From Saposhnikovia divaricata (taxonomy: Eukaryota; Streptophyta; Magnoliopsida; Apiales; Apiaceae): a DNA stretch of 64,000 nucleotides. The notes under the pieces were generated by a model, which made no database searches, had not been told where the DNA came from, and saw only the letters and a program-made list of their open reading frames with translations. A program made the translations under genes and the position numbers. Below, piece by piece: positions 1 to 11,912 of the stretch (its first letter is position 1; the number at the start of each line of letters is the position of its first letter). The stretch is from NCBI GenBank assembly GCA_036435485.1, contig CM071594.1:200596216-200660215 (forward strand), in the 5' to 3' direction.

Positions 1-94
1 CTTGCATTGCTAACACCCAATCTGGATCTAGAAGATCATCTTCAACCTTCTTAGGTTCTTCTTTAGAAAGAAAACTGCTGTACAAGAATTCTTC

Positions 95-409
95 TCAAGT
101 TGCTCTCCTAGTTTGGACTTTTGCACTGGAGTCACCAATTATAAGCTCAAAAGGGTGATCCTTAGTCCATCTTCTTTGTGGTGGTAAGCTTGACCTTGAT
201 GAAGTTACTTCATTTTCTTTGTGTTGATCATCTTGGCTATTTGTTGAGTGTTGACTGTGAGAAACTCCCCCTGAGTGTATGGACCTCGAGTTGAGTGGAG
301 TTCTAACAATGTTGTCAACAGATGTTTCTCTTTGATTCTCAACTGCTGCTTCAAGATGATCTCCACCAGATGGTGTGAGTTGCTCTTCCACAGATGGTCC
401 ATTCTGCAC
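95..409 (-). pseudogene. copia pol, linker between integrase and reverse transcriptase
   Basis: A 104-codon open stretch in the same frame as the integrase, separated from it by a stop just below 428. It is rich in Ser, Gln and His and ends with the motif WTKDHPFELIIGDSSAKVQT. That matches the conserved KDHP...IIGDP...VQTR block that precedes the copia RT domain. The RT itself would begin near position 1 and continue outside the window. It is a remnant, not an independent gene. Confidence 0.8.
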
Positions 410-427
410 TTCACTTGATGGTCCATG

Positions 428-1498
428 TCAGTTCTCTACACTCATCGATAAGCTCTCCTCATCATCAACAACACTTTCTTCACCATTTGTCTCATTCTCG
501 AATGAGAGTGATTCATGAAAACCTTCATCTACAAGACCAGATATCTTCTTGTCGTCGAAAACAACATGTATGGATTCCATAATAATGTTAAGTCTTAGGT
601 TGTAGATTTTGTAAGATTTTTCAACCGAGTACCCAACAAAGATAGCTTCATCTGCCTTTGAATCAAATTTCCCAAGGCTCTCACAATAGTTATTCAATAC
701 AAAACATTCACATCCAAAGACATGCAGAAAGTTAATTGTTGGCTTCTTGCCTTTGAATAGTTGGTAAGGTGTCATGCCCTTTGCTTGATTGACTAAAGAT
801 ATATTTTGAGTGTAACATGTAGTGTTAACAGCTTCAGCCCAAAAGTATGTTGGTAACTTAGATTCTTCAAGCATAGTCCTTGCAGCTTCAATGAGAGTTC
901 TGTTCTTTCTCTCCACCACACCGTTTTGTTCTGGTGTTCTTGCTGCAGAGAATTCTTGAGTGATTCCTTCCTCTTCATAGAACTTTCATAACACAGAATT
1001 CTTGAACTCTGTCCCATTGTCGCTTCTAATCCTTCTTACTTTGAAGAATAGATTGTTGTTTATTGTCTTGATATGCTTGATAATGATTTCACTTGCCTCA
1101 TCTTTCGAATGCAGAAAGATGGTCCAAATGTATTTTGAGAAACCATCAACAATTACAAGACAATACTTCTTGTTGGATATCGACAATACATTGACTGGTC
1201 CAAATAGATCCATGTGCAGTAGCTGTAAGGGTTGATCAATTGAAGGAGGCCTTCTTCTACTTCCCTTTTTGGCATGCATCATATAGTCCATCCTTGGAGA
1301 ACTCCAATTTTGGAATACCTTTGACCAAATCCTTCTTGCCAATTCATTCATGGCTTTAAAACTTAAGTGAGACAGTCTCTTGTGCAAAATCCATCCTTCA
1401 TCCATCCTCGCCTTGCTAAATAGGCATGTAGCAGAGTTAGCACTCGTTGAGTTGAAGTCAGCAATGTACACATTCCCTTTCCTGTTTCCTGTCATCAC
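428..1498 (-). pseudogene. copia integrase (GAG-pre-integrase plus DDE core)
   Basis: One frame runs from 1498 down to 428, broken by a TGA at about 986. It shows the pre-integrase block WILHKRLSHLSF with its His residues, but the usual CxxC pair of the zinc finger is lost (MDYMMHAKKGS). The rve core is present: first Asp in LLHMDLFGPV, second Asp in IRSDNGTEFKN, and the catalytic Glu in GVVERKNRTL beyond the stop. The integrase C-terminus (YFWAEAVNTTCY, HVFGCECFV, DEAIFVGYS) is well preserved. The family inserts element cDNA into chromosomes; this copy is inactive because of the stop and the missing cysteines. It continues in frame with the protease and the RT linker. Confidence 0.9.
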
Positions 1499-1534
1499 TA
1501 CCTTGTTGTCATTTTTCTTGAAAACAACACAAGC

Positions 1535-1807
1535 TTAAGATGTAAACCAGACATTCTGATTTTTATCACATAGTTGACTGATACTAAGCAAATTGTGGTT
1601 AAGTCCATCAACCAGTGCTACTTCTTCAATGACAACATTTACTTGTGAAATATAGCCATATCCTCTAGTATATCCCTTGCTATTGTCTCTAAAGGTAATG
1701 CTAGGGCCAGCTCTCTCCTCAAACTTAGTGAGCAGGGTAGAATCTCCAGTCATGTGCCTAGAACAGCCACTATCCAGGTACCAAAGATTCTTTCTGTCTC
1801 CCTGCAC
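1535..1807 (-). pseudogene. copia aspartic protease
   Basis: This 90-codon stretch carries WYLDSGCSRHMTGD, the classic copia protease active-site motif (D-S-G) followed by the HMTG signature, and later LLSISQLCD. It is in the same frame as the integrase, separated by a TAA at about 1535. A frameshift near 1800 separates it from gag. The protease would cut the Gag-Pol polyprotein inside virus-like particles. The active-site residues are intact, but the polyprotein is not. Confidence 0.88.
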
Positions 1808-1947
1808 ACATGAAAATCAAATCAAGTTGATTTTGGTACCCAAGTTTTCTTGGGTCCTGCCTTGTTAACCTTTCTCCTATTTTTCAAACCCTTACCATCC
1901 AAGGTTTCTGATTGAGTTAAATTAATCTTAACTCTTGGTGTAGGTTT

Positions 1948-3889
1948 CTAAAAAATAGGTTGTGTTACTTGCTCGTATGCATTAAAGCTAGATGTACAAT
2001 TAGGCATAGTCTGTGCAAACATGTTATTCATCATCCATGGCAACTGAGGCATATTAAAGGCATTGTAATATGGATTATGCATGAATTGCATTTTAGCATA
2101 CTGACTAGATGCATGAGCAGGTTGAACACACATGTTAGGCATAACATTCATGGCAGGCATAGGTACAGACTTAGGCATACTAGGCACAGAAGCATTCTTA
2201 ATAGATTTACAGTTGGTAGATAAATGATTAATACTACCACAATTTACAAATTCCTTTCTGGGAGCATATTTATCAGGTGTATAATTGCTGTGTTTTTTAA
2301 TTCCTACCTTGCCATTTCTATTCTTCCTTTTAGCCTTAGCCTTTGTTTCAGTCTTTTCTAACTTATCTTTCAATTTCTTGATGGACAAGTGGCCTATGTT
2401 ATCTCGTTCAACTGATTTGGTTTTGCTACACTCTCCCACTACAAAGTTTTTGCTGACAGGGCCATACTTCTTATGCAATTTGATCAGGGTTGCATTGCTG
2501 ACAGGCTTGGACTCCAATGAACATTTCTCAACCATTAAGTCACTGTCTGAAGCAACCTCCCCATCAACTTCCAACGTTGCTTCTGCTAATTTGCAGAAAG
2601 AATCAATTCCTTGTTTTTTACAAATCTCTTCAGTTTTAGCCTTTGATCCTTTCCACTTAGCAGTTAAATCCTGTTCCTTTTTCAACTGTTCTTTTAAACA
2701 ATCTTCTCTATTCAAAGCCTCAAGTAGTTTATCTTTTGTATCCTGGTAATCTCTTCTCATCGTTTCAAACTCAATTAATTGAGTCTCTAACAGAGTATTC
2801 CTATCACCTAACCTAGCATTTAGATCTTTAATCTTATCGTTTTCTTTATTAAGCGATTTTAATGTGACATGCATGTTATACAATTCATTTGACATTTCAT
2901 TAACAACATTATCACATTCATCTTTGGAAAGCTCAGTTAGGTTTGTAGAGTATACCTGGTTGCTTGTTGAACTAGCCTCTTCATCATTCTCGTTTGCCAT
3001 GAGTGCAAGGTTGACAAACTCTTCCTCTGCATCTGAGTCTCCTCCAGCTACCCAATCACCATCTCTAGATACGAATGCTCTTTCCTTTTGCTTGAGAAGA
3101 TCAAAATATTTCTTTTTGTAGTCAACAGTCTCAAACTGTTTCTTCTCATTCTCAGCTTTGGATTTTCTGCATTCATTGGCAAAGTGACCAGCAATTCCAC
3201 AGCTATAACATTTGATATTTGACATTTCAACCTTATCCTTGTTTGGTTGATAGCTTTTCTTGAATTGCCCAGCTCCAGCTAGTTTCTTCTTGAATCTTAG
3301 CTTTGAAAATCTCTTTGACAGAAATGCCAAATATTCATCTAGATCTTCAGATTCATCCTCACTCAGTGCATCAAGTTCTTCAATCATCTTGCTTTTGCCT
3401 CTGCTAGTTCCAGCTCTACCTTCACAAGTTCTTTGACTTGGTGTTGCTTCGACATTCTTCATCTTCTCTCCATCTTGGTTGGTTGGAATATTGGCCACCA
3501 AAGCTACATTTCCACCTTTCTTCTGGCTCTTCTCAACTTCTTCATCTTGTTGCAACTCAAGCTCATAAGTCTTTAAAATTCCATACAGTCTCTCAAGTGT
3601 AAAATCTTTGTAATCTTGGGAATTCCTCAATGAGACTGTCACTGGAATCAATTCTTAAGGTAAAGAACTCAGAAATTTCAGGTTGGAATCTTTGGTTTCA
3701 TATACTCTCCTATACAACTTTAACCCGTTTAGCAGTTTTTGAAATCTACTGAATATGTCAGTCAGAATTTCACCTGAACTGAAGTGAAAATGTTCGTACT
3801 GTTGTATAAAAAGTTGTTTCTTATTCTCGCTAAATTGTTCAGTCCCTTCACAGAGTGTCCGTATAGTGTCCCACACTTGCTTGGCAGTG
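1948..3889 (-). pseudogene. copia gag, C-terminal two thirds
   Basis: The piece starts at the insertion junction with TAKQVWDTIRTLCEGTEQ, a typical copia Gag (UBN2-type) motif, and has one stop at about 3655. It then runs open for 567 codons. It contains a CCHC zinc knuckle CYSCGIAGHFANEC at about 3170-3211, a long charged coiled-coil region (about 2330-3000), and a second knuckle-like block, VNCGSINHLSTNC, that lacks its first Cys. Gag forms the particle shell and binds element RNA. The large coil plus two knuckles is what suggests a SIRE-like lineage. The N-terminal third lies at 11564-11863 on the far side of the nested element. Confidence 0.9.
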
Positions 3890-3894
3890 GTGCA
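3890..3894. repeat. target-site duplication GTGCA, left copy
   Basis: GTGCA immediately precedes the LTR start TGTTTGCACTAA. The same five bases follow the other LTR at 11559-11563. Both copies fall within the copia gag codons, so the insertion is dated relative to its host element. Confidence 0.95.
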
Positions 3895-5428
3895 TGTTTG
3901 CACTAATCACGCAAGCGTACATGGTCACAAGTAATATAGATATAAGTCAAGTTCGTTCCCACAGAGATATGGTTTAGGTTTTAAATCATTTAATGTACCT
4001 ATGCAACAATGTATGGTTTTTACTCACTGCTAAGACAATTAAAAAGATTGGGTTTTGATTAACTAAAATTAACTAACAAGCAATTGAACAAACTAAGAGT
4101 TACTTAACTAATAAGATTTAAAATCAAATTACTTAAATGAGAATAAACATGGGATCCTAACTTCATTAAATACTTCGCTTAGATCTGACGCCTTTAATCA
4201 ATGCATGTGATGGTTATGATATCTGATCGGACAACACGAAACAAGTATAGGCTACTTCTCAGTATACGAATACCAAACTACTCATACATCCACAAAAGAG
4301 ATAGAAGATGAATAGACACCAATTATGCTTAGACCCTATATCTCTATAGAATTTGAAAACATAAAGGTTGAAGAATAAGTTATCCAAGAAGATCACATAG
4401 GGCATCATAAGTTATCTCTAATTACGCTACAAATCATGATGTCAAACATACATCAACCTATATGCTAGCATGGCAAGTTCTAAATCTGAAGATCCACTCC
4501 CGTTTCGTAAGAGATTAACAATTCAATTTAGATGTTAGCTACGCATCTAAAAGCATTAAGATTAACCATACAAGGATATCAAGAATTCATCACACACAAA
4601 TCTTTAAAGCAATCAAACTACTAAACTACATAGATAAATCCATTAGAACCCCGCGACAACGATTAGTTCATAATCAAACCGCTCGTCATCATGGGATCTG
4701 ATGAAACCATGATAATAAACAAAGTCTGAATAAAAATAATAATGCTAGAGTAATAAGTTAAGAAAACAAATCCCAAAAACATCCAAGAGTTCGCCTAATA
4801 GAAGAAAACGAAAAGTAGATCTAGATCTCTGTTGCTTGTCATGAGCATTGGAATCCTTTCTTGATTGTGTTTCTTCATCTCTTGGCTCTCTCTAAGTGTT
4901 ATATGAGATAATACACACGTTTAAGGATGATATGTGGTGTTTATATAGGCCTCTAGTGACTTTTCTTCCAAGAAACCGACCAAAAACACAATTCTAGGCC
5001 AAATAGGACTTTTTCAGCGTTTTTAAACGCAGCTGCCTTTGATTCAGGCGCAAATGCGCCCCTTCAACAACCATGCCACGTGCAACTGCGCTCTAGGGAG
5101 GCTCAGCTGCGCTCCACACTTCTGCCGGGACATAATTTTTGCCGATTTCTTTCTTTTTTTTCTCCAATTGTCTTCGTTTCTTTTGCGTGGATTGCCGTTC
5201 TTCTATCTCATGACTCATGAACCTCCCGAGTATCAAAGTACACATCCACATTCTTCATTCCAAGCATCCACTTTCACGTCCAAGATCGAAGGAAATCACA
5301 TATCTTAGCCGACCTAGTTACACCTGCACAACTAAACGAAGCACATCAAATATACAACATTCTTGAGGTCAAGACATCAATTTAAGTCGAAATGAAGCGT
5401 TCCAAGTGGATATGAAATCCACTTATCA
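3895..5428 (-). repeat. 3' LTR of the Athila-like element
   Basis: Begins TGTTTGCACTAATC and ends GAAATCCACTTATCA, and is collinear with 10024-11558 with scattered substitutions and a few short indels. It is the 3' LTR because the coding strand is minus. Confidence 0.95.
4941..4947 (-). promoter_or_regulatory. TATA box of the 3' LTR
   Basis: The minus strand reads TATATAA preceded by GGCC, about 480 bp inside the LTR. The same site is conserved in the other LTR at 11073-11079. Confidence 0.55.
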
Positions 5429-5441
5429 TACCTCCAAACTT
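5429..5441 (-). other. polypurine-tract candidate
   Basis: The minus strand reads AAGTTTGGAGGTA directly against the 3' LTR, the place where plus-strand cDNA priming occurs. The purine run is short (GGAGG), so the call rests mainly on position. Confidence 0.5.
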
Positions 5442-7136
5442 AAACCGATGCTTGTCCCCAGGCATAAACAAACATATCTATATACAACTAACTAGCACTA
5501 CTTCCGTAGGTGATCACGGTTGCATTTGGCATACGCAACAAGCCCTTTAAACCCCCAGGTAGCCCTAGTGGACGAGTGAGGTCTCGTGAGGGCCTATAGC
5601 GAATGTACCCACAAAATCCATCTAACTAAACAATGCAATGTATGAATGCAACTAATATGAAAATGCAACGATCCCCTCGAATAACCAAAACCAACTAGCA
5701 AGCAAATATCTCAAAGAATGCAACTAAATTCAAATAGAGCTCGACTAAGTCCCCGTATACTAACAATACATGAACATAAACGTGCGTGTGTGCAATACTC
5801 ATCAGATATACTCCTAATACTAGATCAAGAATCATACATATTCTTCGCCAAGACAATCACAGGTTTATAAATAGAATAGACTATAAACACTTCATAACCT
5901 AGAAACACCTCTATCCTCATTTGAGTTAGATAGGAATTCATGCTTTATTAGTACAACTACGACATATAACAATATACAATACGCATGCTTATTTAACCGT
6001 TCAATGGATGAGATCCCAAAAGGCTTATACAATAATACCCATGTAGCGAGCGTTAGGTTAGTGGATCCCAGACTATAAAAGCCTTAGGTCACTAGGCACA
6101 AAGTCCCCGCAAACTTAATAGCTCGAGTATTAAAGACCTCACCCTGGCTAATTATGCATTTAAACTATTTACATGATTTTTTTTCTTTGTTTTTTTATAT
6201 TCAATCTGGAGTGAGAATTCTCATCTCCAACCCTAGACTACTCATATGAATATGAGCCGGCTACTAGCCATTTGACGCCTAGCAATATTGACATTTATTA
6301 ACAATTAGCATGAAATCCCTGTTTTCCCCCAAACTTAGACTTTAGTGTTCTACGCCATCAAGGGAATAACGAAAATTCTAGTTATAAACAAGTGATTAAA
6401 CCTAAAACAACCAAACAAGCATGACCTCAACCTAGCCCAAAAGCAAACGATGAGACTGTGAAAATAATTTGTTTCTGTAACATGCAAGTCAATTTCGTAG
6501 AAACTATAAATCAATTCTCTACTCATCATTACCACACTCAATAAGACATCTACCTACCAATCAGAATTAGCTCATCCTAAGGGATCATGAAATATGCATG
6601 CCATGCAAATGCAACTAACATGAACTCATATGGTAAAACAAAACAAAAATAACAGAATGTCCTATATGAAACAACAAATGCAATAATACGAAAAAAAATG
6701 ATTGAACTACACTAGACATGCAAAATATGATAACTATATGAACACAATGACACAAAAATAACTACTACACACTACTTACCCCTAAACCACCCCCAAACTT
6801 AAAATATTCAATGTCCCCATTGAATGGAAGGTAATACAAGGGATAGTAGGAAACATACCTAATCGTCAGAAGAATCACCCTCACCGAGTGAATCAGGTGG
6901 TGGATAAACAGAATGAGCTCCAAAAACTGGCCAAAAAAACTCGCACCTTGAATCCCCCAAACTTGAATTAGAGAGTCCTTGAAAGCTTGTATGGGGTGAA
7001 AAGATTTGAAGTAGAGATAAGGCTGCTCCTCACTGTTCATCATTTTTTTTAACAACGAAAAACTACCGAAACACGTGGGTTGCCTCCCACGAAGCGCTGT
7101 CGTTGACGTCATTTAGCCGGACGTTGCTTCCTCACT
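5442..7136. other. non-coding internal region of the Athila-like element
   Basis: This stretch has no long reading frame and no polymerase motif. Close to the protease end it contains CGTGGGTTGCCTCCCACG (7075-7092), an 18-bp near-palindrome that I associate with this kind of plant element. It takes the place of pol. Confidence 0.6.
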
Positions 7137-8645
7137 TCATGGCGGTTTCAAGAGAATAACCAAACCATCCTTAACAGAAAGACCATCCATACAAACGTTG
7201 ACATCTCGATTGCTTACTCCCAACACAACTTTTCTTTCACTCTTCACCTTGATTTTTCCACCCGTCGACTTTTTCGCCTTCTTTTTCTTCCTCACACCTC
7301 TAAGGTGTTTATCCCTCTCATCCGACTGAACAGAACACTCTTCTACCTCATCATCAAATATCCACCTTCTTAACACATTATCATGACCCTCTTCAAAAAT
7401 CACTAACTCATCATTCAAAAGGACATACCTCAAATGCTTTCGAAGTTTTCCGAGCTTTACATTCGAGAGATCTTGTATGGAAGGTTTAACAGCATTAATT
7501 TCCTCGAGCATATTAACTGACTCAGAATTCTCCAAAAAATTTGGAACACTAGGCACTACATCCAATTTTAAATCACCTTTTTCTTGTTGGGAAGACAATG
7601 CAAGGGATTCCACAGAAAAGCACACTTCTGGATCATCTAAAATCTTCGTAGGAGCAAACACATTAAAGGTTGCCTTATCATCTTGCACCCGTATAGTTAG
7701 TTCCCCTTTTTGCATATCAATTAAAGCTCGGCCGGTAACTAGGAATGGCCTTCCCAAGATGATGGGAATATTCTTATCTTCCTCAAAATCTAGAATGACA
7801 AAATCAGCAGGAAAGATAAACTCATCCACCTTTACTAAGACATCTTCCACTATTCCTCTTGGATACGTAATCGACCGATCAGCTAGCTGTAAGGAGATAT
7901 TCGTAGGTTTTGGATCAGGTAGACCAAGTTGCATGAAGACAGACAAAGGCATTATATTGATACTAGCTCCCAAGTCACACAAACACTTGTCGAAAGATAA
8001 GTTGCTAATAGTGCACGGGATGGTGAAACTTCCCGGATCTTTAAGTTTATGCGGCAACTTCTGCTACAGAACAGCACTACACTCTTCCGTCAAAGCAACT
8101 GTCTCTAATTCATCGAGCTTCAACTTCCTTGAGAGAATACCCTTCATGAACTTTGCATAGCTCGGCATCTTTTCTAAAGCTTCTGCAAAAGGTATGTTAA
8201 TCTGCAACTTCTTGAAGACGTCCAAAAATTTCTGAAATTGCTTTTCTTGACTTCTCTGCACACGTCGAGGATATGTAGGAGGTGGATAGACATGATTGCT
8301 CATTGTAGATTGCTTCGGAGTAGACTTTTCAATAGACTTCTTGCTCTTTTCCACTTCACCATCTAGCTGATCAGCCACCAAGTCATATTTTTCAATTTCG
8401 GGCACTGCATATTTTTCAAATTGCTGATTCTGAACTTCTTCATCTTCCTTAGCTGCTAAATTTGGATCTTTTGTAACCTTTCCCGATCTCAAAGTTACTA
8501 CTTTCACCTGCTCATAGACTTCCCTCTTGCCTGGATTAACCTCCGTATCACTAGGGAAAGTTCCCTGTGGCCTATTCAATAAAGCATTAGCAATCTGCCC
8601 AATCTGATTTTCCAAGATCTTGATTGAACCACTTGGCTCTTGCAC
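7137..8645 (-). pseudogene. retropepsin-like protease region of the Athila-like element
   Basis: The frame runs from 8645 to 7137 with one in-frame stop at about 8064. The N-terminal part holds KVVTLRSGKV and the NIPFAEALEKMPSYAKFMK block that precede the protease in Athila-like Gag. The protease follows with CDLGASINIMPLSVF (active-site D-x-G-A), a central FPADFVILDFEED and the closing motif IILGRPFL. The usual D-S/T-G is D-L-G here, as is common in this clade. The C-terminus is basic and Lys-rich (VRKKKKAKKSTGGK), with no RT after it. The role would be processing of Gag. Confidence 0.85.
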
Positions 8646-8659
8646 ATCAACCTCAATTC

Positions 8660-9655
8660 TTCCAATTCAATTTTTTCAGAAGAAGATTGCCCCGCACTTG
8701 TATGAGGCTGTTGCTGAAATCCCGGAGGTTGGAATTGTTGCCTTGGAACATACTGCTACTGATAACCAAAAGGATTGAATGGCTTAGCTCCATACTGCTG
8801 ACCCTGAAACTACTGATAAGGTTGCTGCAAGCCACCTTGATTGTTGCTCCAGCTGAAATTAGGATGATAAGTGTTATTTGGATGATAAGTGGTAGGAGCT
8901 GGTTGCTGTGGCCTCTGAAAATTGCTAACAAACTGTGCTGACTCACTAGATATGGCACATTGCCTCATCTCATGTGCGCCCGCACATAGCTCACAAACAC
9001 TAGCCACTTGCTGAACTCCATAGTTGGTAAGAGAATCCACCTTCATAGTCAGAGCCTTCAACTGAGCTGCTATAGTTGTAGCAGCATCAACTTCCAGAAT
9101 TCCTGCTACTTTGCCTTGTGATAGTCTCTGAGTTGGATTTTGATATTCATTGGCAGCCATCGTCTCAATTAGATCATAAGCTTCCTCATATCTTTTTGCC
9201 CACAAAGCTCCGCCTGAAGCTGCATCTAGCATAGGTCTCGTTTGTGCTCCCAACCCATTGTAGAAAGAATTTACCACCATCCAGTCTGGCATACCATGAT
9301 GTGGACACTTTCTAAGCATCTCCTTATAGCTCTCCCAAGCTTCACACAAAGATTCACCCGACTGCTGTGCAAACTGAGTAAGAGCATTCCTGATTGCTGC
9401 AGTCTTAGCCATGGGAAAGAATTTAGTGAGGAATTTCTGAGCAAGATCATCCCATGTCGTAATAGAACCAGCTGGTAAAGAGTGTAACCAGCTCTTAGCC
9501 TTATCCCTAAGAGAGAATGGGAAAAGCCTCAATTTCACAGCATCTTCCGACACACCATTGAATCGAAAAGTCTCACAGATCTCTATGAAGTTGCAAATAT
9601 GCATGTTGGGATCTTCCGTAGGAGCACCCCCAAACTGAACGGAGTTCTGTACCAT
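8660..9655 (-). pseudogene. gag of the Athila-like element
   Basis: From 9655 the frame is open for 281 codons and carries the Retrotrans_gag fold: PNMHICNFIEICETFRFNGV, then DKAKSWLHSLPAGSITTWDD and FPMAKTAAIRNALTQFAQ, then CPHHGMPDWMVVNSFYNGL. A Cys-containing segment (VCELCAGAHEMRQC) follows, then a Gln-rich tail. Two TAG stops at about 8808 and 8757 and a frameshift near 8650 separate it from the protease frame. The true start lies further upstream (towards 9840) in a stretch with more stops. Gag would package element RNA; this copy cannot be translated through. Confidence 0.85.
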
Positions 9656-9997
9656 CTGAATGGTGCTAGGCTTGATCTCAAAAGTATTCGCTGCAATAGC
9701 TGGTTTGACAATGCTAGATTGATTGTCAATTATTTTAGGCTAAGAATAGTCCTTCAAAGCCTTAGTTTCTACTGCTGCTATTCAATCACCCATCTCTACT
9801 ATCGTTTCAAGTTCCTCTTCGCTCTTATCTGTGACTAAATCAACGTCGTCCAGTTTACGAGTCTGCGAACGTGTTCGCATACACGCTCAAGTACCTGAAA
9901 CACCAAGAAGCAAACAACTCTATAAGAAAATAATCCAAGTTAGTGAACTATAACGACCACTGATGACAAGCACATAAACTAAAATTAAAACACCGAT
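9656..9997 (-). other. 5' leader and broken gag start of the Athila-like element
   Basis: Between the primer site and the open gag frame, the frame continuous with gag can be followed (IAANTFEIKPSTIQMVQNS) but has stops. The remainder looks like untranslated leader. Confidence 0.5.
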
Positions 9998-10017
9998 GGT
10001 CCCCGACAGCGGCGCCA
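9998..10017 (-). other. primer-binding site, tRNA-Asp type
   Basis: The minus strand reads TGGCGCCGCTGTCGGGGACC six bases after the 5' LTR. It closely resembles the TGGCGCCGTTGCCGGGGA primer site of Athila elements, complementary to the 3' end of plant tRNA-Asp. Confidence 0.85.
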
Positions 10018-10023
10018 AAAACT

Positions 10024-11558
10024 TGTTTACACTAATCACGCAAGCGTACATGGTCACAAGTAATATAGATATAAGTCAAGTTCGTTCCTATAGAGATCTG
10101 GTTTAGGTTTTAAATCAGTTAATACACCTATACAACAATGTATGGTTTTTACTCACTGCTAAGACAATTAACAAGATTGGATTTTGATTAACTAAAATTA
10201 ACTAACAAGCAATTGAACAAACTAAGAGTTACTTAACTAATGAGATTTAAAATCAAATTACTTATATGAGAATAAACATGGGATCCTAACTTCATTAAAT
10301 ACTTCGCTTAGATCTGATTCCTTTAATCAATGCATGTGATGGTTATGATATCTGATCGGACAACACGAAACAAGTATAGGCTACTTCTCAGTATACGAAT
10401 ACCAAACTACTAATACATCCACAAAAGAGATAGAAGATGAATAGACACCAATTATGCTTAGACCCTATATCTCTATGGAATTTGAAAACATAAAGGTTGA
10501 AGAATAAGTTATCCAAGAAGATCACATAGGGCAGCATAAGTTATCTCTAATTACGCTACAAATCATGATGTCAAACATACATCAACCTATCTTATGCTAG
10601 CATGGCAAGTTCTAAATCTCAAGATCCACTCCTGTTTCGCAAGAGATTAACAATTCAATTTAGATGTTAGCTACGCATCTAAAAGCAGTAAGATTAACCA
10701 TACAAGGATATCAAGAATTCATCACACACAAATCTTTAAAGCAATCAAACTACTAAACTACATAGATAAATCCGTTAGAACCCCATGACAACGATTAGTT
10801 CATAATTGAACCGCTCGTCATCATGGGATCTGATGAAACCTTGATAATAAACAAAGTCTGAATAAGAATAATAATGCTAGAGTAATAAGTTAAGAAAACA
10901 AATCCCAAAAACATCCAAGAGTTTGCCTAATAGAAGAAAACAAAAAGTAGATCTAGATCTCCGTTGCTTGTCACGAGCGTTGGAATCCTTTCTTGATTGT
11001 GTTTCTTCATCTCTTGGCTCTCTCTAAGTGTTATATAAGATAGTACACACGTTTAAGGATGATATTTGGTGTTTATATAGGCCTCTAGTGACTTTTCCTC
11101 CAAGAAACCGACCAAAAACACAATTCTAGGCCAAATAGGACTTTTTCAGCATTTTCAAGCATAGCTGCCTTTGATTCAGGCACAACTGCGCCCCTTCAAC
11201 AGCCATGCCATGCGCAACTATGCTCTAGGGAGGCGCAGCTGCGCTCCACACTTCTGCCGGGACACAATTTTTACTGATTTCTTCGTTTTTTCTCAAATTG
11301 TCTTCGTTTCTTTTGCGTGGATTGCCGTTCTTCTATCTCATGACTCATGAACCTCCCGAGTATCAAAGTACACATCCACATTCTTCATTCCAAGCATCCA
11401 CTTTCACGTCCAAGATCAAAGGAAATCACATATCTTAGCCGACCTAGTTACACCTGCACAACTAAACGAAACACATCAAAAATACAACATTCTTGAGGTC
11501 AAGACATCAATTTAAGTCGAAATGAAGCGTTCCAAGTGGATATGAAATCCACTTATCA
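10024..11558 (-). repeat. 5' LTR of the Athila-like element
   Basis: Collinear with 3895-5428, beginning TGTTTACACTAATC and ending in the same ACTTATCA. A TATA box (minus-strand TATATAA, 11073-11079) is conserved. Because coding is on the minus strand this copy would carry the active promoter. Confidence 0.95.
11073..11079 (-). promoter_or_regulatory. TATA box of the 5' LTR
   Basis: The minus strand reads TATATAA about 480 bp after the LTR start. It is conserved between both LTRs of this element. Confidence 0.6.
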
Positions 11559-11563
11559 GTGCA
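11559..11563. repeat. target-site duplication GTGCA, right copy
   Basis: Matches 3890-3894 exactly and resumes the copia gag frame (VINCT then TAKQVWD across the insertion). Confidence 0.95.
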
Positions 11564-11863
11564 GTTTATGACATTATCGAACATGTCTTGATCAATACCA
11601 TTGAACAAAATGTTCATGGTTTTCTTGTCCTTCTGGACTTCTTTGTTTGCGTCTGTGAATTCTGCTGGCAGTTTGGGAATAGGCCTTCCAGCTATTTCTC
11701 CAACTCCAGAGTTAGCCTTCATAGGAATATGAGGACCTTTCTCTATGTAGTTTACATAACCTTCATCAATGGATAAGAGATGTAAATGCATCTTTACTTT
11801 CCAATGAAAGTAATTATCTTTGTCAAGGACGGGTATCTTCACGCCTATATCCTTCTTTTTCAT
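11564..11863 (-). pseudogene. copia gag, N-terminal third
   Basis: Starts with MKKKDIGVKIPVLDKDNYFH, where the LDKDNYFHWKVKM block is the usual N-terminal motif of copia Gag (DUF4219-like), and ends MNILFNGIDQDMFDNVINCT at the insertion point. It is open up to the junction. The ATG lies 38 bp downstream of the primer site, so it is the likely Gag start. It joins 1948-3889 once the nested element is discounted. Confidence 0.88.
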
Positions 11864-11900
11864 GGTGGTGATCTTTAGACTTCTTATATGTTAGAAGCTT

Positions 11901-11912
11901 GCTTTGATACCA
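11901..11912 (-). other. primer-binding site, tRNA-Met type (copia)
   Basis: The minus strand reads TGGTATCAAAGC, the near-universal plant copia primer site complementary to initiator tRNA-Met, two bases after the LTR end. Confidence 0.9.

Larger units (their letters stand above)
3895..11558 (-). mobile_element. complete non-autonomous Athila-like gypsy element (gag-protease only)
   Basis: The element is 7664 bp with two LTRs of about 1534 bp, a tRNA-Asp-type primer site, gag and an aspartic protease, and a perfect 5-bp target duplication. No RT, RNase H or integrase motif appears in any frame; about 1.7 kb between protease and 3' LTR is non-coding. This matches the class described in plants as TR-GAG or non-autonomous Athila/Tat derivatives, which borrow polymerase from a relative. 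By eye the two LTRs differ at about 3-4% of positions, so the insertion is fairly recent. It sits in the SIRE-like gag in the same orientation. Confidence 0.93.

Noticed and set aside
5039..5308. Plus-strand 89-codon open frame in the Athila-like LTR
   Set aside because: It is on the strand opposite to the element's coding strand, within the LTR, and is not conserved as a frame in the second LTR.
7477..8160. Plus-strand 227-codon open frame
   Set aside because: It is the antisense shadow of the protease region at 7137-8645, whose motifs (DLGAS, ILGRPFL) are clear on the minus strand.
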